Assembly (NCBI GenBank): GCA_900553035.1
Contig: USCC01000111.1
Span: forward strand, 1 to 6,810
Length of the DNA stretch: 6,810 nt
From: an uncultured Rhodospirillaceae bacterium
Lineage (GTDB): Bacteria; Pseudomonadota; Alphaproteobacteria; CAAGCB01; CAG-977
Direction: 5' to 3'
Numbering within the stretch: the first letter of the stretch is position 1; every line of letters starts with the position of its first letter. Below are positions 6,678 through 6,810 of the stretch, one piece after another. The notes beneath the pieces were generated by a model, which saw only the letters and a program-made list of their open reading frames with translations, made no database searches and was not told the DNA's origin. The position numbers and the translations under genes were made by a program.

Positions 6678-6728
6678 GCGGCATGGGGTGTGAGGTGCCG
6701 AAAGAGGGCACTCTCCGTTTTTTGCTAA
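6651..6728 (+). other. Possible 25-codon small ORF inside the repeat unit
   Basis: An ATG in the repeat opens a 25-codon frame (MHLRPVRYS then AAWGVRCRKRALSVFC) ending TAA. The start and the first nine codons are repeated exactly in copy 2 before the window ends. Against coding function: the upstream GGGCGTGG is a poor ribosome-binding site, and a terminator-like hairpin lies within the frame. I do not recognise the peptide; it may equally be part of a noncoding RNA or a nonfunctional repeat. Confidence 0.2.
6692..6723 (+). terminator. Terminator-like hairpin between the two repeat copies
   Basis: GAG-GTGCC (6692-6699) pairs with GGCAC-(T)-CTC (6707-6715) around loop GAAAGAG with one bulged T, followed after CG by six T. 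This is the stronger of the two intrinsic terminator candidates downstream of paralog C and could also end a short repeat-encoded RNA. Confidence 0.55.
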
Positions 6729-6741
6729 GCAATTCTGTCCG

Positions 6742-6810
6742 TTCACGGAGATGCTTTTTTTTGCTTTTGAAAAAAGGGCGTGGATGCATCTTCGTCCTGT
6801 GCGGTATTCT
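6742..6810 (+). repeat. Direct repeat, copy 2 (truncated by window end)
   Basis: Positions 6764-6810 repeat 6631-6677 without a mismatch; 6742-6763 match the front of copy 1 with small differences (TTCACGGA, then an eight-T run). The copy is still identical at the last base of the window, so its true length and the number of further copies are unknown. Confidence 0.9.

Noticed and set aside
6612..6810. CRISPR array
   Set aside because: Only two copies at 133-bp spacing, with a repeat longer than 47 bp and no cas gene in view; this does not fit CRISPR geometry.

Overview
The window most likely comes from an alphaproteobacterium with mid-range G+C. This rests on the style of its N-formylglutamate amidohydrolase-like protein and of its SLT lytic transglycosylase (WPWT, GCMQIN and YHPEAF motifs), and on a CCA-encoding tRNA-Val(GAC). 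That is recognition from memory, not a database result. The striking feature is three divergent RNase J-type proteins (metallo-beta-lactamase fold plus beta-CASP) within 6.8 kb, two on the minus strand and one on the plus strand, separated by ordinary housekeeping genes.

Layout. Positions 1-697 (minus) hold the N-terminal 232 codons of RNase J-like paralog A, cut by the window edge. Positions 698-872 are intergenic, with a promoter for paralog A and a weak terminator for the genes before it. Positions 873-1127 (minus) encode a small IscX-like protein whose start overlaps the end of paralog B (1117-2760, minus). Paralog B has its own promoter at 2794-2822, just behind a strong intrinsic terminator (2999-3036) that ends the tRNA-Val(GAC) gene (3039-3113, minus). 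From a divergent intergenic region, the plus strand then carries an N-formylglutamate amidohydrolase-like gene (3207-4070), a secreted SLT-type lytic transglycosylase (4081-4896), and, from its own promoter, RNase J-like paralog C (4973-6586). The last 224 bases contain terminator-like hairpins and a direct repeat (at least 47 bp identical, 133 bp period) that runs off the window.

How it works together. The three paralogs keep the residues expected for a zinc-dependent RNase J nuclease: HxHxDH, the downstream His and Asp, beta-CASP motif A Asp, SGH and PVH. They share departures from canonical RNase J, with PVHC instead of PVHG(E) and Y/D-GSGH instead of HVxVSGH. They look like a lineage-specific amplified subfamily rather than three copies of the housekeeping enzyme. 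Paralogs A and C share a promoter-proximal motif (AGACAAAAWTATTG), and A and B share a 67-bp block with 66 identities over the beta-CASP motif A region, suggesting recent gene conversion. The IscX-like gene appears translationally coupled to paralog B, away from any isc genes in view. What these paralogs do is not evident from sequence.
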